Shown: one piece after another, positions 1 to 10,277 of the stretch
How positions within the stretch are numbered: the first letter of the stretch is position 1
Layout: each line of letters begins with the position of its first letter
DNA from: Pectobacterium carotovorum
GTDB lineage: Bacteria > Pseudomonadota > Gammaproteobacteria > Enterobacterales > Enterobacteriaceae
DNA length: 64,000 nt
Assembly: GCA_016415585.1 (NCBI GenBank)
Contig: CP066552.1
Span: 2,542,001-2,606,000, forward strand
Direction of reading: 5' to 3'
Made by a program: the position numbers and the translations under genes
Notes under the pieces: model-generated
Told to the model about the DNA's origin: nothing
The model's database searches: none
What the model saw: the letters and a program-made list of their open reading frames with translations, nothing else

Positions 1-3000
1 GACAAGGCATTGAGGCCAAAAATCTGTCCACGGTTGGTCAGGTCAGCCGCCTGCAGCGTGATGTCGCCCGCCTGCCACTGCCCCTGATTGTCCACCTGAT
101 CCGCCGTCAGCGTACTGCTGCCCTGACTCAGCCAGTGGCCCTGATTGCGGGCCGTACCGGTAATCGCCAGCGTCAGTGCATCCACGCCCAGCATCTTGCC
201 CTGATTATCCAGCGTCTGGGCGTCCACCTTCAGCGCCCGCGCTTCCAGCGTGCCCTGCTGGTCGATATGGTTCGCCACCACGCCCAGCGTGGTGCTGCCG
301 CTGATAAGTCCGCGGTTATCCAGCGTGTTGCGCACATTCAGTTGCAGATCGTCTGAACCCTGTATCTGCCCGTGGTTCAGCACGTCCTCAGCGGTGATAC
401 CTGTCCGCTGGCTGGTGAGGTCACCAGTGTTGGTCAGGGTGCCGCCCAGCGTTAACTGCAGGCTACGCGTACCGTTAAGCAGCCCACCGTTGGTCACGGC
501 ATTGGCAGTAATGGCAAGCGCGTGGCTGTTCAGCGCGCCCTGATTATCAAGATGATTGCCGAGATCCAGCATCAGCCCGTTCACGCCCGTCAGGGTGCCC
601 TGATTGAATACATCTCTGGCCTTGAGCGTCAGCGCGTTACTGCCGATGTCACGCGTATTATTCAGTGTCCCGTTCAGCCCCAGAGACAGGCTGTCGACAC
701 CAGTGAGCGTGCCGTGGTTGGTCAGATCGCTGGCGTTCAGCGTCACCGCCGCCCCGTACAGCGTGCCGCGGTTGGTGAGGCTGTTGCTGGTTGTCAGTTC
801 AAGACGGTCGAGGCCGTTGATTTTCCCGCGGTTGTCCAGTCTGTCGGCCTGTGCGGCCAGTTGATGGCTGTTCAGCGTGCCCTGATTGGTTAACGCGTCA
901 TCCAGCGTCAGTTGAAGACCGTCAACGCCGGTGAGGGTGCCTTCGTTGGTCAGCGTACGGGCAGCAACCGTGGCGAGCTTGCTCCACAGCGTGCCCTTAT
1001 TGTGTAATTCGCCGTTTGCCAGCGTCGCCTTCAGCGAGGTATCGCCCTGAATATGGCCGACGTTGGTCAGTTGCTGTGCGTCCAGCGTCAGGCTGTCCGC
1101 CTGCCACTCGCCCTCGTTGCTCGCCTCGGCCGCGTTCAGCACCGCCACGCCCTGCGTGAGCAGCTTGCCGGTTTGCGCATTGGTCAATTTATTTTTCGCC
1201 GTCAGCGACAGCGCCGACAGTCCCAGTAGCCGTCCGGCATTCCCGACGTCATCCGCCGTCAGCGCCAGCGTGTTGCCCTGCCAGAATCCGTCGTTAGTGA
1301 CCGCTCCCGCCCGTGCTGATAACTCACCGTTAGTCAGTAGTTGGCCGGTGCCGCCGACCGTCAGGCCATCGCGCAGTTCCAGCGTGATGCCACGCTCACC
1401 GATAACCGTGCCGGTGTTGTTGAACGCACCACCGTTCAGCGCCAGCGCCCGGCTTTCCCAGCGTCCGCTATTGCGCAACTGATTGCCGCGTAACGTCAGG
1501 GTGTCGGCGGTATGCAACAGGCCCGTGCCCTGATAGTCGCCGTCAAGCGTCAGCGTCCCGTCAGCAATCACGCTGCCCGCATTGTTTATCGCACCGCTGT
1601 CGAGCGTAAGCTTACCCACGCCGGACACGGTGCCCTGATTGTCGAGCTGGCTGGCGCTCAGCCAGCTGTCGCCGCCGGAGAGCAGCGTGCCCTGATTGGT
1701 TAACCGGCTGGCGGGGTTGGTACGATCCAGCGCGATGGCTAACCCGTTGTCACCCTGAATGCGCCCGCGGTTGGTCAGTTGCTGGGCTTCAAACGTCAGG
1801 CGGTCCGCCTGCGCGTTGCCGTCGTTTGCCACCGTCGCCGCACGCAATACCGCAATACCCTGCGACAGGAGTTTCCCATTCTGCTGATTCGTCAGGCCGT
1901 TGGCGGCGGTCAATGACAACGCATTGATACCAAAAATCTGCCCGCTGTTGGTCAGGTCAGCAGCCTGCAGCGTGATATCGCCCGCCTGCCACTGCCCGTG
2001 ATTCTCAACCTGATCTGCCGTCAGCGTGCTGGTGCCCTGACTCAGCCATTTACCCTGATTGCGTGCCGTTCCCGCAATCGCCAGCGTCAGTGCATCCACG
2101 CCCAGCATTTTGCCCTGATTATCCAGCGTCTGCGCGTCCACCTTCAGCTTACGGGCTTCCAGCGTGCCCTGCTGGTCGATATGGTTCGCCACCACGCCCA
2201 GCGTGGTGCTGCCGCTGATAAGCCCGCGGTTATCCAGTTTATTACGCAGATCGAATTGCAGATCATCCGAGCCCAGCATCTGACCGTGGTTGAGCACGTC
2301 CGCCGCGGTGATATGTGTCCGCTGGCTGGTGAGATCGCCAGTGTTGGTCAACGTACCGTCCAGTGTCAGCTGCAGGTCGCGTGTGCCGTTCAGCTGTCCG
2401 CCGTTGTTCACATCGCGGGCGGCAATGGTCAGCGCCTGGCTGTTCAGCGCGCCCTGATTATCAAGCTGATTGCCGAGATCCAGCGTCAGCCCGTTCACGC
2501 CCGTCAGGGTGCCCTGATTGACGACGTCCTTGGCCTTGAGGGTCAGCGCGTTACTGCCGATGTCACGCGTATTATTCAGCGTCCCATTCAGCCCCAGAGA
2601 CAGGCTGTCGACACCAGTGAGCGTGCCGTGGTTGGTCAGGTCGCTGGCGTTCAGCGTCACTGCCGCCCCGTACAGCGTGCCACGGTTGGTGAGGCTGTTG
2701 CCGGTTGTCAGTTCAAGGCGGTCGAGGCCGTTGATTTTCCCGCGGTTGTCCAGTCTGTCGGCCTGTGCGGTCAGCTGATAGCTGTTCAGCGTGCCCTGAT
2801 TGGTTAAGGCGTCATCCAGCGTCAGTTGAAGACCGTCAACGCCGGTGAGGGTGCCTTCGTTGGTCAGCGTACGGGCAGCAATAGTGCCGAGCTTGCTCCA
2901 CAGCGTCCCCTGATTGGTGACGTCGCCGTTTGCCAGCGTCATCTTCAGTGATTTGTCGCCCTGAATATGGCCGACGTTGGTCAGTTGCTGTGCGTCCAGC

Positions 3001-3210
3001 GTCAGGCTGTCCGCCTGCCATTCGCCTTCGTTGCTCACCTCGGCCGCATTCAGCACCGCCAGGCCCTGCGTGAGCAGCGTGCCGGTTTGCGTATTGCTCA
3101 GCGTATTTCTCGCCGTCAGCGTCAGCGCCGACAGTCCCAGCAGTTGGCCGGTATTCTCGACGTCATCCGCCGTCAGCGTCAGCGTCTTCGCCTGCCATTG
3201 TCCGCTGTTT
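1..3210 (-). repeat. Tandem 1914-bp intragenic repeat in the adhesin shaft
   Basis: Bases 1 to about 1290 match bases 1915 to about 3204 at a constant offset of 1914 bp (638 codons, in frame). Similarity is especially high in 522-1150 versus 2436-3064. Similarity decays after about 1290/3204. The left copy may extend beyond the window. Long in-frame repeats of this kind are typical of filamentous hemagglutinins and can change copy number by recombination. Confidence 0.85.
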
Positions 3211-6200
3211 TCCAGTCGGTTGGCGGTCAGCGTGCTGTCGCCCTGACTCAGCCATTTTCCGCTGTTACGCGCCGTGGTGTGGATCGCCAGCGTCAGCGCA
3301 TCCGCGCCCAGCATCGTGCCCTGATTGTCCAGCGCACCCGCCTGCACATGTAGTTGGCGGCTTTCGAGCGAACCTAATTGTTCGACCTGACTCGCCTCAA
3401 GTTGCACCCGCTGACTGCCGCTCATCAGGCCGCTATTGCGCACCGTCTCCTGCAGCGTCAGGTGCAGCACGTCACCGGAGATCTCGCCCTGATTGGACAG
3501 GTCAGTCGCCGACAGCCCCAGCGTCGCGCCATAAAGCTGGCCCTGATTGGTCAGGCGGTCAGCAAGGGTCAGTTGCAGTGCATCAATGCCGGCAATCTCG
3601 CCGCCGTTAAACAAGGTGTCAGCCGTAATCGCTGTCCGTTGCCCCAGCAGCGTGCCCTGATTCTCCAGCGCGTGCCCTTGCAGTTGGATAGCGTTCGCCT
3701 GCCAGCGCCCGCGGTTGGTGAGCGTGGTGCCGGACCAGTCCAGCGCCCCGTCCGTCTGCAGCGTCCCACTGCCCTGATAATTGCCCGCCAATGACAGCGA
3801 GGTGACGGCCAGCACGGTTCCGGCATTCTCCACCGTCTCGCCGATAAGGGTTGCCGCGCCGTTACTGGCGAGTGAGCCCTGATGGGTTATCTGCGTCGCG
3901 CGCAGCTGCGTGTCGCCTCCAGATACCAGTGTGCCGCGGTTGTCCAGCACACCGTCTGTTGCTCCGCCGCTCTGACGTGAAGATGACGCGTTGAGTTGCT
4001 GAACATCTGCCGCCAGTGATAGCGCCATCGGTAGGAGTGCGTGCTGGCGCGCAGCGCTCGCAGGCGCGACCGTGATGTCGATATCGCCTTCGGCCTGAAC
4101 CCGTCCCACGTTGGTGAAACTGGCCGCCTGCAGCATCAGGTTATCTGCCCGCCACTCGCCGTGGTTCTCTGCCCGAGCGGCCTGTAACACCGCCGCGCCC
4201 TGCGTAAACAGTGTCCCGTTTTGTTGATTGATCAGCCCGTTTTGCGCCGTTATGGACAGCGCCGCCATCCCCAGCAACTGCCCGGCGTTGGTGATCTCAT
4301 CCGCGTCAACCAAGAGGGACCCGGCCTGCACCAGACCGCTATTGTCCACCTGCCGGGCGGTAACCGTGCCGTTGCCCTGCGTCAGCACATTACCTCTGTT
4401 CGTGACCGTGCCCACGATGGCGAGCGTCAGCGCATCCACGCCCAGCATCTTGCCCTGATTGACCAGTGAGGCGGCGTCCAGCGTGACGTTTTTCCCCTCC
4501 AGCGTGCCTTTCTCGCGCTGGTTGACGTCGCCAGCCGTCACCGCCAGCGTGTTGCTGCCGCTGATCCCCCCCGCATTCTCCAACTGACCAGTGAGCGTGA
4601 GCTGCAAAGCGTCCGTCCCGACGATGCCCCCCCGATTATCGAGATCGGTTGCCGTGACACCCAGCGCACGACTACGCAACGCGCCGGTATTGTAAAGGTT
4701 GTCGCCGAGCGACAGCGTTAGTGTATCGACACCGGTGATGTCGCCGTGGTTAAACAGGTGCTCCACGGACATCGCGACCGTATTGCCCAGCACCGTCCCC
4801 TGATTGGTCAACGTCAGGCCTTGCAGGGACAGCGCCCGGCTTTCCCAGTGCCCGTGATTCACCAGCGTGTCGCCGTGCAGTGTCAGCGTACCCGCCGTAT
4901 TCAGCAGGCCGCGGCCCTGATAGTCGCCGTGCAGCGTCAGCCCTGTTGCCGCCACCAGACGGCCGTCGTTAATCAGCGACGCGCCAGCCAGTTCAGTGCG
5001 CCCCAGGCTGGACAGCGTGCCCTGGTTATCCATCAGGCGCGCGAACAACGTGGCGTCCCCGCCTGTCGTCACGGTGCCACGGTTAACCAATGTGCCCTTT
5101 CCGTCAGTGGTGGGCAGCGTCAGAGATAAGGATTCATCCCCCTGGATCTGGCCGTCATTGGTCAGATTCTCTGCCGCCAGCGTCAGGGTTTTCGCCTGCC
5201 ACTCTCCGGCATTGACGGCCTCCGCCGCCGTTAACGTCGCTACGCCCTGAGACAGTAGTTTCCCCGCTTGCCGGTTGATGAGCCTGTCGGTGGCCGTCAG
5301 CGCCAGCGAGGACACGCCAAGGATTTTCCCCGTGTTATCCAGTTCATTCACCTGCAACGCGACATTTTTCGCCTGCAAGGTCCCCTGATTATCAACCCGG
5401 TGTGCCGATGTGGTGCTGTCGCCCTCGCTCAGCAGCTCACCCTGATTCGACAGGTTACCGGTTATCGCCAGCGCCAGCGCATCGCTACCGTGAAGCGTGC
5501 CCTGATTAGTAAGGCGTGCCGCTTCCGCACGAAGCAGGTTGCCCTGCAGCGTACCAGCGTTATCCAGACTGCCGCTCAGGAAAAGCGACAGGTTATTGAT
5601 ACCGCTCATCGTGCCGCGGTTGTTGAGAGACCCACCGTCTGCCGTCAGGGTTAACGCCTGCAGCGAGCCCCGGTTCTCGGCCTTCCCGGCCTGAAGGCGC
5701 AGCGCCTCCCCGCTGAGCCAGTCGCCGCTATTGGTAAAGGTATCAGCGACAGTCAGGTTCACCGTGCCGAGCGCCTGTGCCTGCCCGCTGCTGGTGAGGG
5801 TCATCGCCTGAATAGCCAGTGCATGGCCCTGCAACACCCCGGCCTGGCTGGCGGTATTGCTGTTAATCGTCCAGTTTCCGGTGGCCAGCAGGCTGCCGCG
5901 GTTGTCCAGTTGCGTAGCGGTAATCTGTCCGTCGCCGGTCAGGCTGGTTTTGCCCGCATGAAGCCAGCGCTCGGCATTGAGCAGGAACTGCTGCGCCTGA
6001 ATCGCGCCATCGGTCTCCACCTGCCCCGCGTTCACCGTCAGGTCGGTGCCCGCCAGCAGCGTGCCGCGAGCGGATTGCGTCAGTGAGCGCGTGGCGTCAA
6101 GCTGCAGCGCGTGGTCGGCCTGCAGCGTGCCCTGATTGGCGAGCGTGCCGGTGTGCAGCTGTAAGGCGGGGGCCGTAAGCGTACCGTCATTGCTGAGACG

Positions 6201-8195
6201 GTCAGCGGTAACCTGCAGGATGTGACCGGACTGCATCAGGCCGCGGTTATCCAGCGAGTCGCCCAGCGTCAGCGCCAGTTTTTCACCCGCGCTGAGCGTG
6301 CCGCGGTTCACCAGACTGCCACCGTGCAGCGCCAGCATCTGTTGGGCGTTGATAACGCCGTGGTTTTCGGTCGTCTGGCTGGTCAGGTCAAGTGCGTTTG
6401 CCGTGACGTCGCCCTGACTGGTGAACCGGGTGGCCTGCGCAGTCAGCGTCGCAGCCTTCAATGTGCCACCGTTGGTGAGGTGGTCGGCCAGCAAAAACAG
6501 CTGATTATCGGTCAGAATGTTGCCCTGATTGTTCAGCACCGTTTGCAGTTCAAGTTTCACCTCGTTCCGGGCGCTGAGTAATCCGCTGTTGTCCAGGCGC
6601 TGCGCGTTAGCCGTCAACCGTTCGGCCGCCGCCAGCGTGCCGCTGTTCGTCAACGCGTTGCCGCTGAACGTCAGTTCCTGCAGCGCGGCGATATCGCCGC
6701 GGTTGTCCAGCGTATCCAGCGTCAGCGTGAGGCTCTTCCCTGCCAGCGTGCCGCGCTGTACCAGACGTCCGCCGTCAACGGCCAGCGCATTACCGGCGGT
6801 CAGGCTCCCCTGCCAGTCGCCCTGCTGTGTCACGCGCACCGTGGCGTTGTTCTTCGCCTGAAATTGCGCACTGCCTGCGCCGCTAAGGGTCTTCGCCTCC
6901 AGTCGCACGTCTTCAGCACCCGCGCTGCCTGCCAGCGACACGGTGTCCCCGCGCATCTCAAGCACCGAATCCGCCTTGAGGCCGCTTTGCGCATCCTGCT
7001 GCAGCGATTGCCCTGCATCGACCGTCATTTTGCCCGCGGCAAGCTGGGTAGCATTAAGAGTGACACTGTCACTGTTTATCGATAATTGATTCGCTGACTT
7101 GACCTTGCCCTGCGCATCGACACCGGCACTGATGACGCTGTTTTGCGCTTTCAGTCCGCCACCCGATGCCAGCTCGATATTTTGTCCAGCACGCAGCGTC
7201 GCGTCCTGCAACGTGATGTCCTGTCTGGCTTTCAGCGTCAGGGCCTCTCCCGCCTGCTGTTTGCCCCGCAGCGCCAGCGTGTCCGCGTCGGCCTGAATCG
7301 TGCCCTGTGCTACCGCATCGCCTAGGCTGAGTTTACCGTTCGCCGACAGCGTGATATCGCCGCTGCGCGCGCTCAGATTGCCGACGTTAACGCCCACGCC
7401 TTTCTCACTGGACACCAGCTTGATGCGGTTGGTGTACATGCCACCCAGTGCGCCCGTATCCAGCGCGACTTTCACATTACTGCCAGCCACACCGCTGTCC
7501 GCCGCCTGTGCCGTCACCTTGCCCGTCGCATCAACCTGATTGGCCCCTAGCACAATCCGGGTATCGTTGGCATTCAGCCCGGCATCAATCTGCGCGGTGC
7601 GGGCTATCAGGCTGAGGTAATCACTCTTGCTCGCGTCCAGACCCTGACCGGTCAGCGTGATATCGCCGCGCTTCACGTCGATATGCTGCAGATTTCCCTG
7701 CGCGTCCAACTGCGGTTTTCCGGTGGTCAGCGTCACCTGCGGGGTGTTGATAAAACCGCAGCCGTCGCAGGTAATGCCGTTCGGGTTGGCAACAATCACG
7801 CTGGCCTGCTTACCACCGACTTCCAGGTAGCCCGCCAGCGTACTGCGGTTGGTGGAGACCACTTCGTTGATGATGGCGTCGGCAGCCTTGCCCTTCAGAT
7901 TGGGGTTGTTTTGGATCAGCCCACCGAGCTGGGTCGGATTGAGCTGTTCCGTGCCGTTATTCAGGATCAGGCCCGGTTTGTCGACGTTAAAATCGCGGTA
8001 CTGGTTGTGGGAGATCCCTGCGCTGTTTGGCGTGGCGATATTGATGACCGGGACGCCGTTGCCAGCCTGATCCAGCGCGGTATTGCCCGTCGCGACCTGC
8101 ACGCCCGCGGCCATCGCCGGCAGCAGCGGCTGAAACGCAATAAGGTGGATCAGCGTATACGCCAGCAGGCGCTGTGTGGTTTTTACTGGTTTCAT
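1..8195 (-). CDS. hecA: HecA/FhaB-type filamentous hemagglutinin adhesin (TpsA), 3' end outside window
   Basis: Large two-partner-secretion exoprotein; about 2731 codons are visible and the frame is still open at base 1. The start ATG is at 8195-8193. The N terminus reads MKPVKTTQRLLAYTL and continues with a hydrophobic stretch ending near LPAMAAG, a signal peptide. It is followed by the TPS secretion domain with the motifs NPNGI and CDGCGF (about residues 130-145) that the family uses to engage its TpsB transporter. After about residue 450 the protein becomes an array of short degenerate repeats of the type LTNQGTL...L, expected to form a beta-helical shaft. Two long blocks repeat with a 1914-bp period. 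It lies 69 bp downstream of hecB, so a hecBA operon is likely. The family mediates attachment, aggregation or contact-dependent inhibition. The C-terminal region that would distinguish these roles is not in the window. Confidence 0.93.
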   Translation of the reverse strand, partial: MKPVKTTQRLLAYTLIHLIAFQPLLPAMAAGVQVATGNTALDQAGNGVPVINIATPNSAGISHNQYRDFNVDKPGLILNNGTEQLNPTQLGGLIQNNPNLKGKAADAIINEVVSTNRSTLAGYLEVGGKQASVIVANPNGITCDGCGFINTPQVTLTTGKPQLDAQGNLQHIDVKRGDITLTGQGLDASKSDYLSLIARTAQIDAGLNANDTRIVLGANQVDATGKVTAQAADSGVAGSNVKVALDTGALGGMYTNRIKLVSSEKGVGVNVGNLSARSGDITLSANGKLSLGDAVAQGTIQADADTLALRGKQQAGEALTLKARQDITLQDATLRAGQNIELASGGGLKAQNSVISAGVDAQGKVKSANQLSINSDSVTLNATQLAAGKMTVDAGQSLQQDAQSGLKADSVLEMRGDTVSLAGSAGAEDVRLEAKTLSGAGSAQFQAKNNATVRVTQQGDWQGSLTAGNALAVDGGRLVQRGTLAGKSLTLTLDTLDNRGDIAALQELTFSGNALTNSGTLAAAERLTANAQRLDNSGLLSARNEVKLELQTVLNNQGNILTDNQLFLLADHLTNGGTLKAATLTAQATRFTSQGDVTANALDLTSQTTENHGVINAQQMLALHGGSLVNRGTLSAGEKLALTLGDSLDNRGLMQSGHILQVTADRLSNDGTLTAPALQLHTGTLANQGTLQADHALQLDATRSLTQSARGTLLAGTDLTVNAGQVETDGAIQAQQFLLNAERWLHAGKTSLTGDGQITATQLDNRGSLLATGNWTINSNTASQAGVLQGHALAIQAMTLTSSGQAQALGTVNLTVADTFTNSGDWLSGEALRLQAGKAENRGSLQALTLTADGGSLNNRGTMSGINNLSLFLSGSLDNAGTLQGNLLRAEAARLTNQGTLHGSDALALAITGNLSNQGELLSEGDSTTSAHRVDNQGTLQAKNVALQVNELDNTGKILGVSSLALTATDRLINRQAGKLLSQGVATLTAAEAVNAGEWQAKTLTLAAENLTNDGQIQGDESLSLTLPTTDGKGTLVNRGTVTTGGDATLFARLMDNQGTLSSLGRTELAGASLINDGRLVAATGLTLHGDYQGRGLLNTAGTLTLHGDTLVNHGHWESRALSLQGLTLTNQGTVLGNTVAMSVEHLFNHGDITGVDTLTLSLGDNLYNTGALRSRALGVTATDLDNRGGIVGTDALQLTLTGQLENAGGISGSNTLAVTAGDVNQREKGTLEGKNVTLDAASLVNQGKMLGVDALTLAIVGTVTNRGNVLTQGNGTVTARQVDNSGLVQAGSLLVDADEITNAGQLLGMAALSITAQNGLINQQNGTLFTQGAAVLQAARAENHGEWRADNLMLQAASFTNVGRVQAEGDIDITVAPASAARQHALLPMALSLAADVQQLNASSSRQSGGATDGVLDNRGTLVSGGDTQLRATQITHQGSLASNGAATLIGETVENAGTVLAVTSLSLAGNYQGSGTLQTDGALDWSGTTLTNRGRWQANAIQLQGHALENQGTLLGQRTAITADTLFNGGEIAGIDALQLTLADRLTNQGQLYGATLGLSATDLSNQGEISGDVLHLTLQETVRNSGLMSGSQRVQLEASQVEQLGSLESRQLHVQAGALDNQGTMLGADALTLAIHTTARNSGKWLSQGDSTLTANRLENSGQWQAKTLTLTADDVENTGQLLGLSALTLTARNTLSNTQTGTLLTQGLAVLNAAEVSNEGEWQADSLTLDAQQLTNVGHIQGDKSLKMTLANGDVTNQGTLWSKLGTIAARTLTNEGTLTGVDGLQLTLDDALTNQGTLNSYQLTAQADRLDNRGKINGLDRLELTTGNSLTNRGTLYGAAVTLNASDLTNHGTLTGVDSLSLGLNGTLNNTRDIGSNALTLKAKDVVNQGTLTGVNGLTLDLGNQLDNQGALNSQALTIAARDVNNGGQLNGTRDLQLTLDGTLTNTGDLTSQRTHITAADVLNHGQMLGSDDLQFDLRNKLDNRGLISGSTTLGVVANHIDQQGTLEARKLKVDAQTLDNQGKMLGVDALTLAIAGTARNQGKWLSQGTSTLTADQVENHGQWQAGDITLQAADLTNSGQIFGINALSLTAANGLTNQQNGKLLSQGIAVLRAATVANDGNAQADRLTFEAQQLTNRGRIQGDNGLAIALDRTNPASRLTNQGTLLSGGDSWLSASQLDNQGTVSGVGKLTLDSGAINNAGSVIADGTLTLDGDYQGTGLLHTADTLTLRGNQLRNSGRWESRALALNGGAFNNTGTVIGERGITLELRDGLTVGGTGQLLTNGELSARAGAVTNDGFWQGNTLALTADDVGNAGRLLGLSALSLTAKNKLTNAQTGKLLTQGVAVLNAAEASNEGEWQADSLTLDAQQLTNVGHIQGDTSLKATLANGELHNKGTLWSKLATVAARTLTNEGTLTGVDGLQLTLDDALTNQGTLNSHQLAAQADRLDNRGKINGLDRLELTTSNSLTNRGTLYGAAVTLNASDLTNHGTLTGVDSLSLGLNGTLNNTRDIGSNALTLKARDVFNQGTLTGVNGLMLDLGNHLDNQGALNSHALAITANAVTNGGLLNGTRSLQLTLGGTLTNTGDLTSQRTGITAEDVLNHGQIQGSDDLQLNVRNTLDNRGLISGSTTLGVVANHIDQQGTLEARALKVDAQTLDNQGKMLGVDALTLAITGTARNQGHWLSQGSSTLTADQVDNQGQWQAGDITLQAADLTNRGQIFGLNAL

Positions 8196-8264
8196 CCCTG
8201 ATCCCCGGTCTTAACGACTCACAATAAACAACGAAAATTGAAAACAACTAATTGAAAAAGAATA

Positions 8265-9929
8265 TTAAAAAGAAAGCCCAACGCGGTAATACACCACGGC
8301 GCTATCCGGTTGTAGCCAGTCGGGATGTGCCAACGGCCAGCCAACCGTGATTTGTTGTGATAGATATTGGTTTGCGACACCCACGCCTACCGCGGCTCCC
8401 CAGAGCGTACCCGCCGATTCACTGTCCGCCTGATGCGAGAAGAGGTGCCCGCCGTCGACCGCTGCCGTCAGGGTGACACTGCCCAATAGCGGCAACTGCG
8501 CCGCTCGCCAGTTGACTTCATTGCGCCAGTAGCCGCCGCGATTGCCTGAGAGATACTGCTCTTTGAAACCGCGCACGGAGGTTTCACCGCCCAGCGTTAC
8601 CTGTTCGCTGCCATACAGGCGCTGCGGTGAATACTGGCCGTAGACGTTGGTGAGATAATGAAGGTTGTCAGCAATCGGGTAGTAGTAGCTAGCCGCCAGC
8701 GTCACCTTGTTAAATTCGGCGCGCAGCGCATCATCAGATTTCCCTTCATCGCTTTCCGCGCCGAACCAGCGCGTTCCTCTGCTGTAAGCCGGGTTGAGCG
8801 TCGCCAGCCCGCCCCACAGTTTCTGGCTGTGGTTGATGCCGATAATCGCGCTGCTGAGTTTACGGCTGCTGGATTGCAGCAGGACATCGTTGAGGTAGTT
8901 CTTTCCGATACGGTGCGACAGGCCCGCCGAGAGGCTGGTTTTCATGTCGCCGTTGCGAAACACCACGCGTGACAGCGTGGCGCGGTGCGTCTGGCTGTCG
9001 CCGGTTGAATGCCAGACAAAATCCCGGTTGATGAAATCGTTGCGATAACGGCTTTGGGAGTAGTCGTAGCTGAGCGTCCAGTAACCATAGGGCAGCGACA
9101 CGCCCGCCTGTAAGCTCTCGACATTGCGACTATCGCGAAACTCGCTGCTGTGCCCGCCGTTGACAAACCACTGGTCGGCCAGCCCCAGCACGTTATCCGC
9201 CCACAGGCCGCCGCTGAGCTGCCGTTCTCCGGTACTTTTCTGTCCGCTATTATCAAAACCGATGTTTGCCGTCAGCGGAATTTGTTTTTTACTGGTAAGG
9301 TTCACGATGGAATAGCCAGGCTGGCTGCCGGGCTGAATTTCGATGCTTACCTGCTGCGTCGGCATGCGGTTGAGCTGTTCCATGCCCTGCTCAATATCCC
9401 GAAGATTGAGAATGTCACCTTCCAACCCCGGAAAAACCTGTTTTAATGCCCACGTCGATTGATTATTAATATTAATAGATTCGAGGCGACCTTCCAGAAT
9501 ATCGATCTGCAATACACCGCCAGAAAGATCTTGTTCAGCAATAAAGGCTCGGCTAGTGATATACCCCCGCTCGATATACCAATTACTGACATCATGAATC
9601 AGCTTATTTATATCGTTAACATTAAGGCAACGATTAATATAATCTTTATTTAACTTATTTTTATCTTTTTCACGCAGCAGGGAGCTATTGTGATAATGAA
9701 TATCCTTAATGAAAAAGCAGTGTCCGGCATCACTTCCACCGCTTGAACTTATCGTTGCTTGTGTTTGATTTAATTGCAATAAGGAATCGCGCTGCTGCCG
9801 AGATTGATCGATCACCTCGGCTTGCCGCTGCTGAATATCAATTCTGTCTGCCGGATTAAGTGGCGCGGAAAATACGGTATAAGAAAATAGCGCAGGCGTG
9901 ATAAGCATCAGCCTGAAAAAACCACGCAT
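8265..9929 (-). CDS. hecB: HecB/ShlB/FhaC-type outer-membrane transporter of two-partner secretion (TpsB)
   Basis: 554 residues, normal for a TpsB protein. It begins with a hydrophobic signal peptide (about residues 1-21) and then a polar helix rich in Q and R (about 27-60), as in FhaC. POTRA-like sequence follows (about 70-210, including the YIERGYITSRAFI segment), then a C-terminal 16-strand beta-barrel region. The barrel includes the conserved GGETSVRGF motif (about residue 440), corresponding to the VRGF/Y motif of loop 6, and ends in an aromatic residue (F). It should recognise the TPS domain of the adjacent adhesin and translocate it. The gene is 69 bp upstream of hecA on the same strand. 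The first 350 bases are AT-richer than the rest. No HrpL box is seen upstream, so it does not appear to belong to the hrp regulon directly. Confidence 0.93.
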   Translation of the reverse strand: MRGFFRLMLITPALFSYTVFSAPLNPADRIDIQQRQAEVIDQSRQQRDSLLQLNQTQATISSSGGSDAGHCFFIKDIHYHNSSLLREKDKNKLNKDYINRCLNVNDINKLIHDVSNWYIERGYITSRAFIAEQDLSGGVLQIDILEGRLESININNQSTWALKQVFPGLEGDILNLRDIEQGMEQLNRMPTQQVSIEIQPGSQPGYSIVNLTSKKQIPLTANIGFDNSGQKSTGERQLSGGLWADNVLGLADQWFVNGGHSSEFRDSRNVESLQAGVSLPYGYWTLSYDYSQSRYRNDFINRDFVWHSTGDSQTHRATLSRVVFRNGDMKTSLSAGLSHRIGKNYLNDVLLQSSSRKLSSAIIGINHSQKLWGGLATLNPAYSRGTRWFGAESDEGKSDDALRAEFNKVTLAASYYYPIADNLHYLTNVYGQYSPQRLYGSEQVTLGGETSVRGFKEQYLSGNRGGYWRNEVNWRAAQLPLLGSVTLTAAVDGGHLFSHQADSESAGTLWGAAVGVGVANQYLSQQITVGWPLAHPDWLQPDSAVVYYRVGLSF

Positions 9930-10277
9930 GGTTTCATCCCTGAGATAATAGTTTTTTTGGCATAGTAGAACCGTTAATTACCAAGCTCAATATGTCAGGT
10001 AATATATGATTTTTATGACAATGGATTTGCGTTAAGTCGCGATTAAATATTTCCTTAACCAATAATTTTAGGTCTGTTACACCTCGTTATACAATACTGC
10101 GTATTCCATGACCTTTCCTTGTCGATTCCCCCAAGAAACACCGCCCCATCGCTTCGTTGATGCGCAGTGCCAAGCCAGCGCCGCTCAGCAGACCACCCAA
10201 TCCGGCATTCTGGATGGCAGCGAAACGATGCTGGCTTTTATTGCCATCGACCAATAGCGTGCCGTGGCTCAATCACG
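9930..10277. other. Intergenic region between hecB and dspF, with possible gene remnant
   Basis: About 350 bases. The part nearest hecB (9930-10080) is AT-rich and probably contains the hecB promoter. From about 10090 to 10272 base composition is coding-like and a 61-codon minus-strand frame is open (start 10272, includes GNKSQHRFAAIQNAGLGGLL). It has no ribosome binding site I can recognise and no family I recognise. It may be a decayed fragment. No insertion-sequence ends were found. Confidence 0.4.

Noticed and set aside
1998..2807. 269-codon plus-strand reading frame (and others on the plus strand across 1-7600)
   Set aside because: These are antisense to the adhesin repeats. The biased, repeated codons of the true minus-strand gene leave the opposite strand open, and the same shadow recurs at the 1914-bp repeat offset.
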